Positions 51,609-60,384 of a DNA stretch of 64,000 bases are shown here, piece after piece. Source of the DNA: Streptomyces albus subsp. albus (GTDB lineage Bacteria > Actinomycetota > Actinomycetes > Streptomycetales > Streptomycetaceae); NCBI RefSeq assembly GCF_000725885.1, contig NZ_JODR01000005.1:124001-188000 (forward strand), in the 5' to 3' direction. Within the stretch, counting starts at the first letter, position 1; each line of letters starts with the position of its first letter. A program made the position numbers and the translations under genes. The notes beneath the pieces are model-generated. The model was given only the letters and a program-made list of their open reading frames with translations, was not told the origin of the DNA and ran no database searches.

Positions 51609-52171
51609 CGTCACTTCCTTTTCGGGGGCTGCCCTGCCGCGGGGGACACCCGCCGCCCGGGCTTCACTCACGGCCCAGAGTTCCCCGCAGTAACCGGGTG
51701 AACCACCCGGCTGTGGCAAACGGCGCAGGCGAGGCCCGCACCACCGCACGACGGCCACGGCCAGGTCCGGCGTTCGTCCCGCCGGCCCGGTCCCGGCTTC
51801 GGCGAGGCCCGCGCTCCGTGCGACCGCAGAAAGCGACGGCGCGTGCGGAGTGTGACTCTCCTGCGACAGCCCACGGCACCGGCTGCGCCGCGGCTGTGAC
51901 CAGGGTCGATACCGGAACGTTGTCGTTGCCCCACCGTCACGCGACTCGGACCCACGGCGGGTGTGCGGGTCCACCCCGGACCTGGACAGGCCCGGACCGG
52001 TCACGGAACCGGCCGCCGTGCTCAGCGCAGGCTGCTTCCCCCGGCCGGGGTACCGACGTTGTTTGTGGGGCGACCCGAAAGTTCTGTTACCTGATGACCG
52101 GAATGTCCCCCTAGGCTCGTCCTCGGTACGAGATCGAGCCGATCACCGGTAAGAACGTGAGGGAGCGGAGC
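51609..52171. other. 563-bp intergenic stretch upstream of the SDR gene
   Basis: GC content falls at about 52055-52170, the likely SDR promoter. An inverted repeat GGCTCG (52114-52119) and CGAGCC (52135-52140) lies there. The earlier part shows no coding frame with proper codon bias. Confidence 0.45.
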
Positions 52172-52921
52172 ATGGCCGAGAACACGCTGCGGGACAAGGT
52201 CGCCGTCGTCGCCGGTGGTGAGAAGAACCTGGGCGGGTTGCTCAGCAGGACGTTCGCGGAGTCCGGCGCGAAGGTGGTCGTGCACTATCACAGCTCCGCG
52301 AGCGACGCGGAGCAGACGGTGCAGGCCATCCAGGAGGCCGGAGGGCAGGCCGTTTCCGTCCAGGGAGACCTGACCAAGGTCGCCGACGTACGGCGGCTCT
52401 TCGACACGGCGGTGGACACCTACGGCGGCGCCGACGTGGCGGTCAACACCACGGGGATGGTGCTGCGCAAGCCGATCCTGGAGACCACCGAGGAAGAGTA
52501 CGACCGCATGTTCGGCATCAACGCCAAGGCGGCGTACTTCTTCATCCAGGAGGCCGGGCGCCGGCTGAACGACCACGGCAAGATCATCAGCCTGGGCACG
52601 TCGCTGCTCGCCGCCTTCACCGACGGCTACTCCACCTACGCCGGAGGCAAGGCACCACTGGAGCACTTCACCCGGGCGGCGGCCAAGGAGTTCGCCGACC
52701 GCGGGATCTCCGTGAACACGGTGGCCCCGGGGCCGATGGACACTCCGTTCTTCTACCCGCAGGAGACCCCGGAGCGGGTGGAGTTCCACAAGTCGCAGGC
52801 GATGGGCAACCAACTCACCCACATTGAGGACATTGTCCCGGTCATCAGGTTCCTGGCCACTGAGGGCTGGTGGTTCACCGGTCAGACGATGTTCCCCAAC
52901 GGCGGCTACACCACCCGCTGA
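52172..52921 (+). CDS. SDR family oxidoreductase with atypical cofactor motif
   Basis: 249 residues from ATG 52172 (GGGAGCGGAG upstream). Classical short-chain dehydrogenase fold with Ser140/144 and Y156-AGG-K160 active site, and GISVNTVAPGPMDTPFF. Two motifs differ from the usual: the Gly-rich loop is AGGEKNLGG instead of TGxxxGxG, and NNAG is NTTG. Similar variants occur in SDRs related to oxidative-stress or dihydroanticapsin-like groups. Cofactor probably NADP; substrate unknown. Single-gene unit ended by a hairpin. Confidence 0.88.
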   Translation: MAENTLRDKVAVVAGGEKNLGGLLSRTFAESGAKVVVHYHSSASDAEQTVQAIQEAGGQAVSVQGDLTKVADVRRLFDTAVDTYGGADVAVNTTGMVLRKPILETTEEEYDRMFGINAKAAYFFIQEAGRRLNDHGKIISLGTSLLAAFTDGYSTYAGGKAPLEHFTRAAAKEFADRGISVNTVAPGPMDTPFFYPQETPERVEFHKSQAMGNQLTHIEDIVPVIRFLATEGWWFTGQTMFPNGGYTTR

Positions 52922-53292
52922 CCGCGCCCGTCCGAAGGGGCCCTGCCGGCCACGGCACGGCCGGGCCCCGCCTGCGCTCGTGGCGTCAACCCGGCGGCAC
53001 CGGCGTCCTGCTCGCCGCGCCGTCCGGGGAGGCCGCCACCCCATGTCCGACGACGGCACCGACAGGGCCCCGCCCTCTTGGCGGAGCGCGAGACCCCGCG
53101 GGCGGTGGCATGGAGGAGGAACCCCTGCCGACGGGTGCCGAGGGCCGAGGACAGCACAACGGCGACGCCGGGCAGGCCGCCGTCGCCGTCCGGGAAGTCC
53201 GGCCTGCTCGGTGTCTGTGCCCGGCGTGCCGCGGGCGGACGGGAATGATGGGACCGGCCAGTGACACCTACCGGGTGCGGAAGGAAGACGTG
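52922..53292. other. 371-bp stretch between SDR and ltrA genes
   Basis: Contains the SDR terminator. The remainder shows no supported coding frame; GGAAGGAAGACG at its end is the ltrA ribosome-binding site. Confidence 0.4.
52937..52969 (+). terminator. terminator after the SDR gene
   Basis: GGGGCCC-T-GCCG pairing with CGGC-C-GGGCCCC: 11 paired bases with one internal mismatch, 16 bases after the stop. Confidence 0.72.
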
Positions 53293-54492
53293 ATGAGCGG
53301 GCAGGCTGACGCCACTTCGACCGGACCGCTGCGTCGGGCGATGCGCGGGCGGGACCCGGGGGAGGAGCACCGGGCCTCGACACCCCTGGAGCTGCTGTTC
53401 GACCTGACCTTCGTGGTTGCCGTCTCCCAGGCCGCCTCCCAGTTCCACCACGCCCTCGCCGAAGGCCACGTCGGCTCTGGGCTGGCCGCCTACGCGGCAG
53501 TGTTCTTCGCGATCTGGTGGGCGTGGATGAACTTCACCTGGTTCGCCTCCGCCTACGACACCGACGATGCGCCCTACCGGCTGCTGACTCTGCTGCAGAT
53601 GGCCGGCGTCCTCGTGCTGGCCGCAGGTGTGTCCGCGGTGTTCGAGCGCGGTGACTTCGCACTCGTGGTGGCCGGCTACATCGTGATGCGGGTCGCGATG
53701 GTCGCGCAGTGGGTGCGCGCTGCCGTCGAACATCCCGAGGGCCGCGGTGGCGCGCTGCGCTACGCCGTCGGCATCACCGTGGTGCAGCTGGGCTGGGTCG
53801 CCCGGCTGTGGGCACCGGGCGCCTGGGCGTGGGTCACCTTCCTGGTGCTGGTCGCCGCCGAGCTTGCCGTGCCGGCCTGGGCCGAGTACCGGGGCAGCCC
53901 CACCGGCTGGCATCCCGGGCACATCGCCGAGCGCTACAGCCTCTTCACCATCATCGTCCTCGGAGAGGTCATCCTCGGCTCCCTGGCCGCCGTCCACTCC
54001 GCCGTGGCCGGCCGCGGTCTGTCCGCCCCGGTTCTCCTGATCGCGATCGGCGGCCTGCTGCTGGTGTTCGCGCTGTGGTGGATCTACTTCACCGGCAGCG
54101 AGGCGGGGCTGACCACCCTGCGCACCGCCCTGGTGTGGGGATACGGCCACTATGTCGTCTTCGCCGCGCTGGCCGCGATCGGCGCGGGCCTGGAGGCGGC
54201 TCTGGACGCCGTCGAACACCACGGACATCTGCCCGTCCGGGGGGCCGGTCCGGCGGTCGCCCTCCCCGTGGTGATCACGCTTTTGATGCTGGGCGCGCTG
54301 CACAGGATCACCCGTACCGGAGCGGTGGGGCATGCCCTGCTGGTGGGTGGCGGTGCACTCGTGGTGCTGGTACTGGGGCTGAGTGCACCCGCGCTCGGCA
54401 TCGGGGGAGCGGTACTGGGCATGGGCCTGGCCGTGGCCGCCACGCTGGCCGCCAACCTCTTCACCGTCCGCCGGCGAGCCGAGGGGCATTGA
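53293..54492 (+). CDS. low-temperature requirement protein A (LtrA) family
   Basis: 399 residues, ATG with GGAAGGAAG upstream. Family opening STPLELLFDLTFVVAVSQAAS at about 28-48, then 10-12 hydrophobic helices including FFAIWWAWMNFTWFASAYDTDD, GWHPGHIAERYSLFTIIVLGE and ALWWIYF, all LtrA marks. LtrA was found in Listeria as a gene needed for growth in the cold; the biochemical role is unknown. It is followed after one base by a LysR-type gene, forming a two-gene unit. Confidence 0.9.
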   Translation: MSGQADATSTGPLRRAMRGRDPGEEHRASTPLELLFDLTFVVAVSQAASQFHHALAEGHVGSGLAAYAAVFFAIWWAWMNFTWFASAYDTDDAPYRLLTLLQMAGVLVLAAGVSAVFERGDFALVVAGYIVMRVAMVAQWVRAAVEHPEGRGGALRYAVGITVVQLGWVARLWAPGAWAWVTFLVLVAAELAVPAWAEYRGSPTGWHPGHIAERYSLFTIIVLGEVILGSLAAVHSAVAGRGLSAPVLLIAIGGLLLVFALWWIYFTGSEAGLTTLRTALVWGYGHYVVFAALAAIGAGLEAALDAVEHHGHLPVRGAGPAVALPVVITLLMLGALHRITRTGAVGHALLVGGGALVVLVLGLSAPALGIGGAVLGMGLAVAATLAANLFTVRRRAEGH

Positions 54493-54493
54493 G

Positions 54494-55369
54494 GTGCGAC
54501 TGGACCTGAACAAACTCGATCACCTGATCGCCGTCGCCGAGGAAGGCAGCCTCACCCGTGCCGCCGCCCGGCTCCACCTGTCGCAGCAGGCCCTCTCCAC
54601 GTCCATCCGCGTCCTCGAACGCGAGGTCGGCGTCCCGCTGCTCGAACGCGGCAGCTCCGGAGTGACCGTTCTGCCCGCGGGGGCGGCCCTGCTCGAAGAC
54701 GCCCGTGTCCTCAACGGCATGACCCGGGCGGCCCTGGACCGTGCCCGGCGTATCGGACGCGGCGAGACCCAGGCGCTCCGCATCGGCTACACCCCCGCCG
54801 TCACCGGCGACGAACTCGTCGGCCTCCTCGCCCCGGTGACGGACACCCACCCCGACATCACCCCGGAGATCCATCAGCGCTACCCGTCCGAGCTGACCGC
54901 CGCCCTCCTCGCCGGTGACCTCGACATCGGCCTGTGCCGGGGAATCACACCCGCGCACGGCCTGGCCCGCACCACCCTGGGCCACCAGCGTCTGCACATC
55001 GCCGTCTCCTCCGAGCATCCCCTCGCGTCCCGGTCCACCGTGACCCTGCCGGAACTCGCCGACGAGACGTTCGTGGTCTGGGGCACCCCCGGCCGCTCCA
55101 ACTACACCGACCTCCTCATCGGCCACTGCCGCCAGGCCGGGTTCGAACCGCACACCGAACGCACCGCCCGTCAGGGCACACCCCCCATCACTGCCGTCAT
55201 CGACACCCGGCACATCGCCTTCGTCACCACTCCACCCGGCACCGCCGCAGGCGGCAAGGCGCACGTCCTGACCCTCGAGCCCCCCATCCACGCCCCGCTC
55301 CACGCGCTCTACCTTCCTCACACCACCTGCCCCAGCCGCACCACCTTCCTCGCCCACATGGCGGTGTGA
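54494..55369 (+). CDS. LysR family transcriptional regulator
   Basis: 291 residues from GTG 54494, one base after the ltrA stop. N-terminal winged helix: LDLNKLDHLIAVAEEGSLTR, AAARLHLSQQALSTSIRVLEREVG. The effector domain (LRIGYTPAVTGDELVGLL, GDLDIGLCRG) is complete. LysR regulators are usually divergent from their target; here it is co-directional with ltrA, so it may control distant genes or its own operon. Confidence 0.9.
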   Translation: MRLDLNKLDHLIAVAEEGSLTRAAARLHLSQQALSTSIRVLEREVGVPLLERGSSGVTVLPAGAALLEDARVLNGMTRAALDRARRIGRGETQALRIGYTPAVTGDELVGLLAPVTDTHPDITPEIHQRYPSELTAALLAGDLDIGLCRGITPAHGLARTTLGHQRLHIAVSSEHPLASRSTVTLPELADETFVVWGTPGRSNYTDLLIGHCRQAGFEPHTERTARQGTPPITAVIDTRHIAFVTTPPGTAAGGKAHVLTLEPPIHAPLHALYLPHTTCPSRTTFLAHMAV

Positions 55370-55582
55370 GGACGAACCCTGCACTCGGCAGCCGAAGGAC
55401 GACCGGCCATTTCGGCCTCGCGCCTCGGCACCGACACAGCACGCGGGCCCGCCGGAATCCCCGGTGTCCGAGAGCGTCACCGCTCCCGGCCTTCGGAAGA
55501 ACGGGTCGGCCCGGGAGGAGCACGAGGTGCGCTTCCGGGGTAGGGACGCCGCAGGACGAGCATCGACAGCGAGGGGGCCGCC

Positions 55583-55840
55583 ATGACCGACGCCGGAGCC
55601 AAGGACAGCCCCGCCTCCCTCTACGGGCCCGTCTCACTCGTCCTCGGCATCATCTCCCTGCTCAGCGCGGTCTTCCCGCCCGGTTTCGGCGTCTCGCTGC
55701 TGTGCGGCAGCCTCGGCGTCACCCTCGCCGTCATGGGGCTGCGCACCCGGCTGAACCGCGGCAAGTGCCTCATCGGCCTGGTCACGGGCGGTACCCCGGT
55801 GCTCTTCTTGCTCTGGGTCGTGGTGGTCGCCTCCATGTGA
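55583..55840 (+). CDS. small DUF4190-like membrane protein
   Basis: 85 residues. Two helices with a glycine-rich pattern: LYGPVSLVLGIISLLSAVF, GVSLLCGSLGVTLAVMGLR, then GLVTGGTPVLFLLWVVVVAS. This arrangement matches DUF4190-type small membrane proteins. GAGGGGGCC lies upstream of the ATG. Role unknown; convergent with the methyltransferase gene. Confidence 0.7.
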   Translation: MTDAGAKDSPASLYGPVSLVLGIISLLSAVFPPGFGVSLLCGSLGVTLAVMGLRTRLNRGKCLIGLVTGGTPVLFLLWVVVVASM

Positions 55841-55872
55841 GCACCCTTGCGGCCCTGCACCGGGTTGCTCAC
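55837..55872. terminator. possible terminator spanning two convergent stops
   Basis: GTGAGCA at 55837 and TGCTCAC at 55866-55872, extended by CCC/GGG after a bulge. It overlaps the 3' ends of both genes. Confidence 0.4.
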
Positions 55873-56615
55873 CCTCGCCGTCTCCCGCCCTTCACGGCAT
55901 GCAGCAACGTGATGCCGAGCAGCGGGCTTCCGTACCAGTAACCGGGGCCGAGCCCGCGCAGTGTGCCTTCTTCGAGGTGGGCGGCGTACTTCCTGGCGGC
56001 GAACCAGAAGTCGGCGACGAGCAGCTGTCCGCCCGGACGCAGCACACGTACGGCCTCGTCCAGCGCACGGTACTGGCCTTCCCGCGAGGGGATGTTGTGG
56101 AGCGCCAGCGCGCTCGTCACGATGTCGAAGGAGTCGTCGGGGAACGGGAGCGCCGTCACGTCGGCCGTGTGCACCTCCACCCGGTCGGCGACGCCCGCCG
56201 CAGCGGCGTTGGCGAGTGTGACCTCCGGCCGGTTGCCGCTCTGGTCCTTGCCGGACCACAGGTCCACGCCGACGGCCCGCCCCCTCGGCAGCCGCCGCGC
56301 CGCCTCGATCAGTACCGCGCCGCGACCGCATCCCATGTCGAGCAGCCGCTCGTCGCCCTTGAGGCCGGCCCGGCCCAGTTCTCGTTCCCAGACCCGCAAC
56401 TTGCCGCGGAGCGTGGTGTGGAGGTAGACGCCGGTGTGGGCGAGCAGCACCGTCGCGGCTGCGAGCACCGCGTTGCTTCCGGGCCGTCTGCGGCCGGCGG
56501 CCAGCCCGCAGGCGAGGCCGGCCGCGCCGGTCACCGCGGGGAAGGCCGGGGCGTCGACGCCGTACCGCGGTCGCCGGGCGGGCGGCGGCGGGAAGTCATC
56601 CGAGTCGTTGGACAT
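55869..56615 (-). CDS. SAM-dependent methyltransferase with membrane anchor
   Basis: 248 residues from ATG 56615. Residues 20-75 contain two short hydrophobic helices (AFPAVTGAAGLACGLAAG, LAAATVLLAHTGVYLHTTL), then a class I methyltransferase: motif I LLDMGCGRGAVLIEAARR, GRAVGVDLW, ADVTALPFPDDSFDIVTSA and LRPGGQLLVADFW. The anchor suggests a lipid or membrane-quinone substrate. It is downstream of the AraC gene with a 133-base gap. Confidence 0.85.
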   Translation of the reverse strand: MSNDSDDFPPPPARRPRYGVDAPAFPAVTGAAGLACGLAAGRRRPGSNAVLAAATVLLAHTGVYLHTTLRGKLRVWERELGRAGLKGDERLLDMGCGRGAVLIEAARRLPRGRAVGVDLWSGKDQSGNRPEVTLANAAAAGVADRVEVHTADVTALPFPDDSFDIVTSALALHNIPSREGQYRALDEAVRVLRPGGQLLVADFWFAARKYAAHLEEGTLRGLGPGYWYGSPLLGITLLHAVKGGRRRG

Positions 56616-56748
56616 ATCCGCAGTGTCGTGAACCGCGCCGCGGCTGTCTTGGAGAAAAGTCCTTCCAGGCCGCATTCCTCCGCGCCGGCGGCGTCACCGG
56701 ACCGAGACTGCCGCCCGCTGGACGTTCCCTCCTCCGGGACCGGTCGGC

Positions 56749-57630
56749 TCATCCGCGCGTCCCCGGGCTCCGGGACGGCGACGACGCGGGCCACGCGATG
56801 TCGTCGATCGCGAGCCACGGCGCGGCGGCCACCGCCGTGGGCGTGAAACCGGTGAACTCCTTGACCTCGTGCGCGAGATGGGACTGGTCGACGTAGCCGC
56901 TCGCGGCGGCGACGTCGACCGCGCCGAGACCCGCCGCGAGAAGGTGGGCGGCATGGTCGAAGCGCACCAGGCGGGCGGCGCGTTTGGGGGCGATGCCCAG
57001 TTGGGACCGGAAGCGGGCCGAGAGCCGTTTGCGGCTCCACCCGACCTCGTCCGCCAGGCTGTCGACGCGTATCCGCCCCCGGCTCGCGCGTATCCGCCGC
57101 CAGGCGTGGGCCACTTCACCGTCCACCGGGGAGCGTGCGGCGGGCGGTTCTGTCAGCCGTCGGCCGAGGATGTCCACCACCGCCGCGAACCGTTCGTCCC
57201 ACGAGGCGGCGGCGCGCAGGCGCTCCTCGGCCTGTCCGGCGTCGCGGCCCCACACCTCCTCCAGGGGCACCACCGTCCCGCACAGATCGGGCGACGCCCT
57301 GAGCAGTACGGCCGCCGCGACCGGGTCCAGCCTGATCTGGAGGACTTCGCCGACCCGGCCGCTCGCCCGGAGCGCGCCGGGGAGGAGCCCGGCGACGACG
57401 CTGCCGCGCCCGCGCCGGCCGTGGGCGTCGTGGAGGAGGCTTCCTTCGTCACTCATGTCCACGAGAAGGGTGAGGGAGGGGTGCGCGATCATGGCGATGT
57501 CCGCCGACGTGTGAACCCGCGGGCGGAAACCGGCCATGCCGACACCCGGCAGCCGGCACGGCGGACGCGGGGTCGCGATGTCCCACAACGCCCAGTCCAG
57601 TGTTCCGGTTGGTCTTCGGGCCGACCGCAT
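56749..57630 (-). CDS. AraC family transcriptional regulator
   Basis: 293 residues. N-terminal sensor part with HTSADIAMIAHPSLTLLVDMSD and LQIRLDPVAAAVLL, typical of the AraC branch with DUF6597-like N-domains; C-terminal double helix-turn-helix RIRVDSLADEVGWSRKRLSARF and VDVAAASGYVDQSHLAHEVKEFTGFTP. It starts 16 bases after the alpha/beta hydrolase gene ends, same strand, so the two are probably co-transcribed. Confidence 0.9.
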   Translation of the reverse strand: MRSARRPTGTLDWALWDIATPRPPCRLPGVGMAGFRPRVHTSADIAMIAHPSLTLLVDMSDEGSLLHDAHGRRGRGSVVAGLLPGALRASGRVGEVLQIRLDPVAAAVLLRASPDLCGTVVPLEEVWGRDAGQAEERLRAAASWDERFAAVVDILGRRLTEPPAARSPVDGEVAHAWRRIRASRGRIRVDSLADEVGWSRKRLSARFRSQLGIAPKRAARLVRFDHAAHLLAAGLGAVDVAAASGYVDQSHLAHEVKEFTGFTPTAVAAAPWLAIDDIAWPASSPSRSPGTRG

Positions 57631-57646
57631 ACGACCACCCTAGTCC

Positions 57647-58489
57647 TCAGGGGAGCACGGGCGGGGCGCCGGCGTCCGCCGCCGTGAAGCCGAGCAGCAG
57701 TTCACCGGTCGCCTCGGGGGCTTCGAGCAGGGGCAGGTGTCCGACGCCGGGCAGCAGCTCGACCCGGGCGTCGGGCACCCGCTCGTACCGGTGCGCCGAG
57801 GACGGTTCCCAGCGGGGGTCGGCGGCACCGAAGATCACCAGCAGCGGGAGCCGGAGTGCGGCGAGACGTTCGGGCACGCTCCGCTCGGCGACGTACGCGG
57901 TGGTCCGCCGATCCATCGCCCGGAAGGTCCGGTACGAGATGCTGCGGACCCCGGCGACCAGTTCGTCCGGGACGTCGACCGGACGAGCAGCCGTCGCCCT
58001 GATCGCTTTGCGGATCATCGAGTCCGTACGCAGCGGCCACAGGAGCGGCCCGAGCGGCGGTTCCAGCAGCGCCCGCAGCACGGCCGGCTGCGGCAGGAAC
58101 GCGTCGAGAGCGGGCCCGGTGCTGATCAGCGTGAGCGAGCCGACCAGATCGGGGCGCTGCTCGGCCAGCGCCGTGAGGACGTAGCCGCCGCTGGAGTGCC
58201 CGGCCGCGGCGATGTGACGAAGCCCCAGGTCGTCCAGGAGCGCGGCCACCCGGGCCGCTTGCACGGGCACGTCGTACGGCGGCGCGGGCGGGGAGTGGCC
58301 GCAGCCGGGGAGGTCGATCCGGATGACATGACGGTGGCCGGCGAGTGCCGGGACCATCGGGGCCCAGGAGCCGCCCGAGGCGCCCGATCCGTGCACGAGC
58401 AGCAAAGGGGGCGCCTGCCGTGCGCCGTCGTGGACCACATGCATGCCGTGCGAGTGCTCAACGTCGTTTCCGCCCATGCGGGGCATCAT
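57647..58489 (-). CDS. alpha/beta hydrolase
   Basis: 280 residues (ATG 58477 is an alternative start). Oxyanion HG: LLLVHGSGASGGSW; nucleophile Ser in AAGHSSGGYVLTAL; acid and His in VIFGAADPRWEPSS and GVGHLPLLEAPE. All catalytic residues are present. It resembles lipase, peroxidase-like and C-C hydrolase members of the AB_hydrolase_1 group; substrate unknown. Same strand as the AraC gene that follows and the APC permease gene that precedes it. Confidence 0.9.
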   Translation of the reverse strand: MMPRMGGNDVEHSHGMHVVHDGARQAPPLLLVHGSGASGGSWAPMVPALAGHRHVIRIDLPGCGHSPPAPPYDVPVQAARVAALLDDLGLRHIAAAGHSSGGYVLTALAEQRPDLVGSLTLISTGPALDAFLPQPAVLRALLEPPLGPLLWPLRTDSMIRKAIRATAARPVDVPDELVAGVRSISYRTFRAMDRRTTAYVAERSVPERLAALRLPLLVIFGAADPRWEPSSAHRYERVPDARVELLPGVGHLPLLEAPEATGELLLGFTAADAGAPPVLP

Positions 58490-58577
58490 GCGCAGGCTGC
58501 CCGGAGCCTGTCTTGTACGAATGTCGCCGGGCGGCTGCTCCCGCCTGGTGCGGGCCGGACCGGCGCCGCGCCGTGCT

Positions 58578-59852
58578 TCAGTGCCTGCGGGCGGCCGTCG
58601 CGCGGCGTGCTCCGTGGATGGCGGCGCCGACCGCCAGCACCGCGGCCCCGGCGACGACGGAGGACGGCGGCAGGGCGAAGGCCAGCGCGAGGCAGCCGGC
58701 CAGTCCGACGGCCGGCACCAGCCGGTGGGGGCGGCCCTCTTCGGGGGTGAGCGTCCAGGCCGAGGCGTTGGCGACGGCGTAGTAGATCAGTACGCCGAAG
58801 GAGGAGAAGCCGATCGCGTCACGTACGTCCGCCGTCATCACCACCACGGCCACCACGGCGCCGACCGCGAGCTCCGCCCGGTGCGGCACCCGGTGGCGGG
58901 GGTGGACGGCGGCCAGAGCGTGGGGCAGGTGCCGGTCGCGGGCCATCGCGAGAACGGTGCGGGAGACACCGAGGACCAGCGCCAGCAGCGAGCCGAGCGC
59001 GGCCACCGCGGCGCCGGCCCGTACGACGGGCGCGAGCCCGCCGGCGCCGGCGGCCCGCGCGGCGTCCGACAGCGGTGCCGCGGCGCCGGCGAGGTGATCG
59101 GCGTCCAGCACCGCCAGCACGGTGAGGGCGACGGCCGCGTAGACGGCCAGGGTGATCCCGAGCGCGAGGGCGATCGCCCGGGGGATGGTCCGGGCGGGCT
59201 CCCGGACCTCTTCGCCGAGGGTGGCGATCCGCGCGTACCCGGCGAACGCGAAGAACAGCAGCCCCGCCGCCTGGAGCACCCCGGCGAAGGAGAGGCCCGG
59301 TCCCGGGTGCAGCCGTGCGGCCTCGGCACGTCCGGAGAGGAGGGCGGCGACGACCACGGCGGCGAGCACGGCCAGTACGACCGCCACGATGGCGCGGGTC
59401 AGCAGCGCCGACTTGTGCACCCCCGCGTAGTTGACGGCGGTCAGTGCCACCACCGCCGCGACAGCGACCAGGTGGGCCTGGTCCGGCCGGACGTAGGAGC
59501 CGACGGTGAGCGCCATCGCCGCGCAGGAGGCCGTCTTGCCGACCACGAACCCCCAGCCGGCCAGGAAGCCCCAGAAGTCGCCGAGCCGTTCACGCCCGTA
59601 GAGGTAGGTCCCGCCGGAGGCCGGGTAGCGGGCGGCGAGCCGGGCGGAGGACGTCGCGTTGCAGTACGCGACCACGGCGGCCAGGGCCAGTCCGAGCAGC
59701 AGCGCGGGCCCGGCCGCAGCAGCCGCCGGTGCGAGCGCGGCGAAGATGCCCGCGCCGATCATCGAGCCCATGCCGATCACGACGGCGTCCGTCAGTCCGA
59801 GCCGGCGCCGCAACGCGTCCGGACCACCGCCGGCGGCCGACGGTTCGCTCAC
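58578..59852 (-). CDS. APC family amino acid permease
   Basis: 424 residues from GTG 59852 (GAGGGGG upstream). Twelve helices; the APC signature opening is LTDAVVIGMGSMIGAGIFAALAPA, and AAVVAYCNATSSARLAARYPASGGTYLYGRERLGD covers helix 3 in pieces. FFAFAGYARIATLGEEVREPARTIP is the conserved loop 6-7. It belongs to the cationic amino acid/polyamine branch; transport is probably amino acid:H+ symport. Single gene, followed by the hydrolase. Confidence 0.9.
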   Translation of the reverse strand: MSEPSAAGGGPDALRRRLGLTDAVVIGMGSMIGAGIFAALAPAAAAAGPALLLGLALAAVVAYCNATSSARLAARYPASGGTYLYGRERLGDFWGFLAGWGFVVGKTASCAAMALTVGSYVRPDQAHLVAVAAVVALTAVNYAGVHKSALLTRAIVAVVLAVLAAVVVAALLSGRAEAARLHPGPGLSFAGVLQAAGLLFFAFAGYARIATLGEEVREPARTIPRAIALALGITLAVYAAVALTVLAVLDADHLAGAAAPLSDAARAAGAGGLAPVVRAGAAVAALGSLLALVLGVSRTVLAMARDRHLPHALAAVHPRHRVPHRAELAVGAVVAVVVMTADVRDAIGFSSFGVLIYYAVANASAWTLTPEEGRPHRLVPAVGLAGCLALAFALPPSSVVAGAAVLAVGAAIHGARRATAARRH

Positions 59853-60380
59853 GGGTACCCCCTCGGGCGGCCACTGCCGCCGGTTTCACGGACTCCGACG
59901 CCGCCAGACGATAGAGCAACCCCGCGCACTCTCGCGGCCTCCGGCGCCGCGCGGAGAGGTGGACCGAGGCTGCGGCGTCGTCGACGGCTCAGGCCTGGCC
60001 GCGGCAGAGCACCGGGAGGCGGGGCCCCTGGCCCGGCAGCCCCGTGCTGTGTGCCCCACAGCCCGGCCGCCCCGCCTCCGCCGGGCTTCGTCGCGGGAGG
60101 TCCCACCCGGCACCGGGTCCCCCTCTGGGACGCCAGGTGCCACACGCCGTCCCCCGATCGGCTCACGCTCTCGTACCGCCCGCACGGCCGTGGCAGCCGC
60201 GGGGCATGCCCCCTCGTGCCGCCCGGTACCGGGGGCGTCCCGCCGCCGGGCCCCGCAGAACGCCGCTGGGGGCGTCTCCGGAAGGAAGGGGAGCGCGTTG
60301 CACAACGAGCCCGACCACGAGACCCGAGGGGGAGCGGCCCTGCCGGCCGCGCAATCCCTCGACGGCCCTTCCGGGGCGGC
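59853..60380. other. 528-bp divergent region before the EEP-family gene
   Basis: Contains promoters for the APC gene (-) and the EEP gene (+). Most is GC-rich without a supported frame; the final 83 bases hold a small coupled ORF listed separately. No palindrome stands out. Confidence 0.4.
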
Positions 60381-60384
60381 ATGA
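60298..60384 (+). CDS. possible 28-codon leader ORF
   Basis: TTG 60298 with GGGGAG seven bases upstream, peptide HNEPDHETRGGAALPAAQS and on to a stop that overlaps the next ATG (ATGA at 60381-60384). The arrangement suggests translational coupling to the downstream gene, though the peptide itself shows nothing. Confidence 0.3.
   Translation: MHNEPDHETRGGAALPAAQSLDGPSGAA

Noticed and set aside
58443..60380. A 1940-bp N-terminal extension of the EEP-family protein
   Set aside because: This frame runs antisense through the APC permease gene and reads as low-complexity Arg/Gly; the EEP protein starts at 60381.
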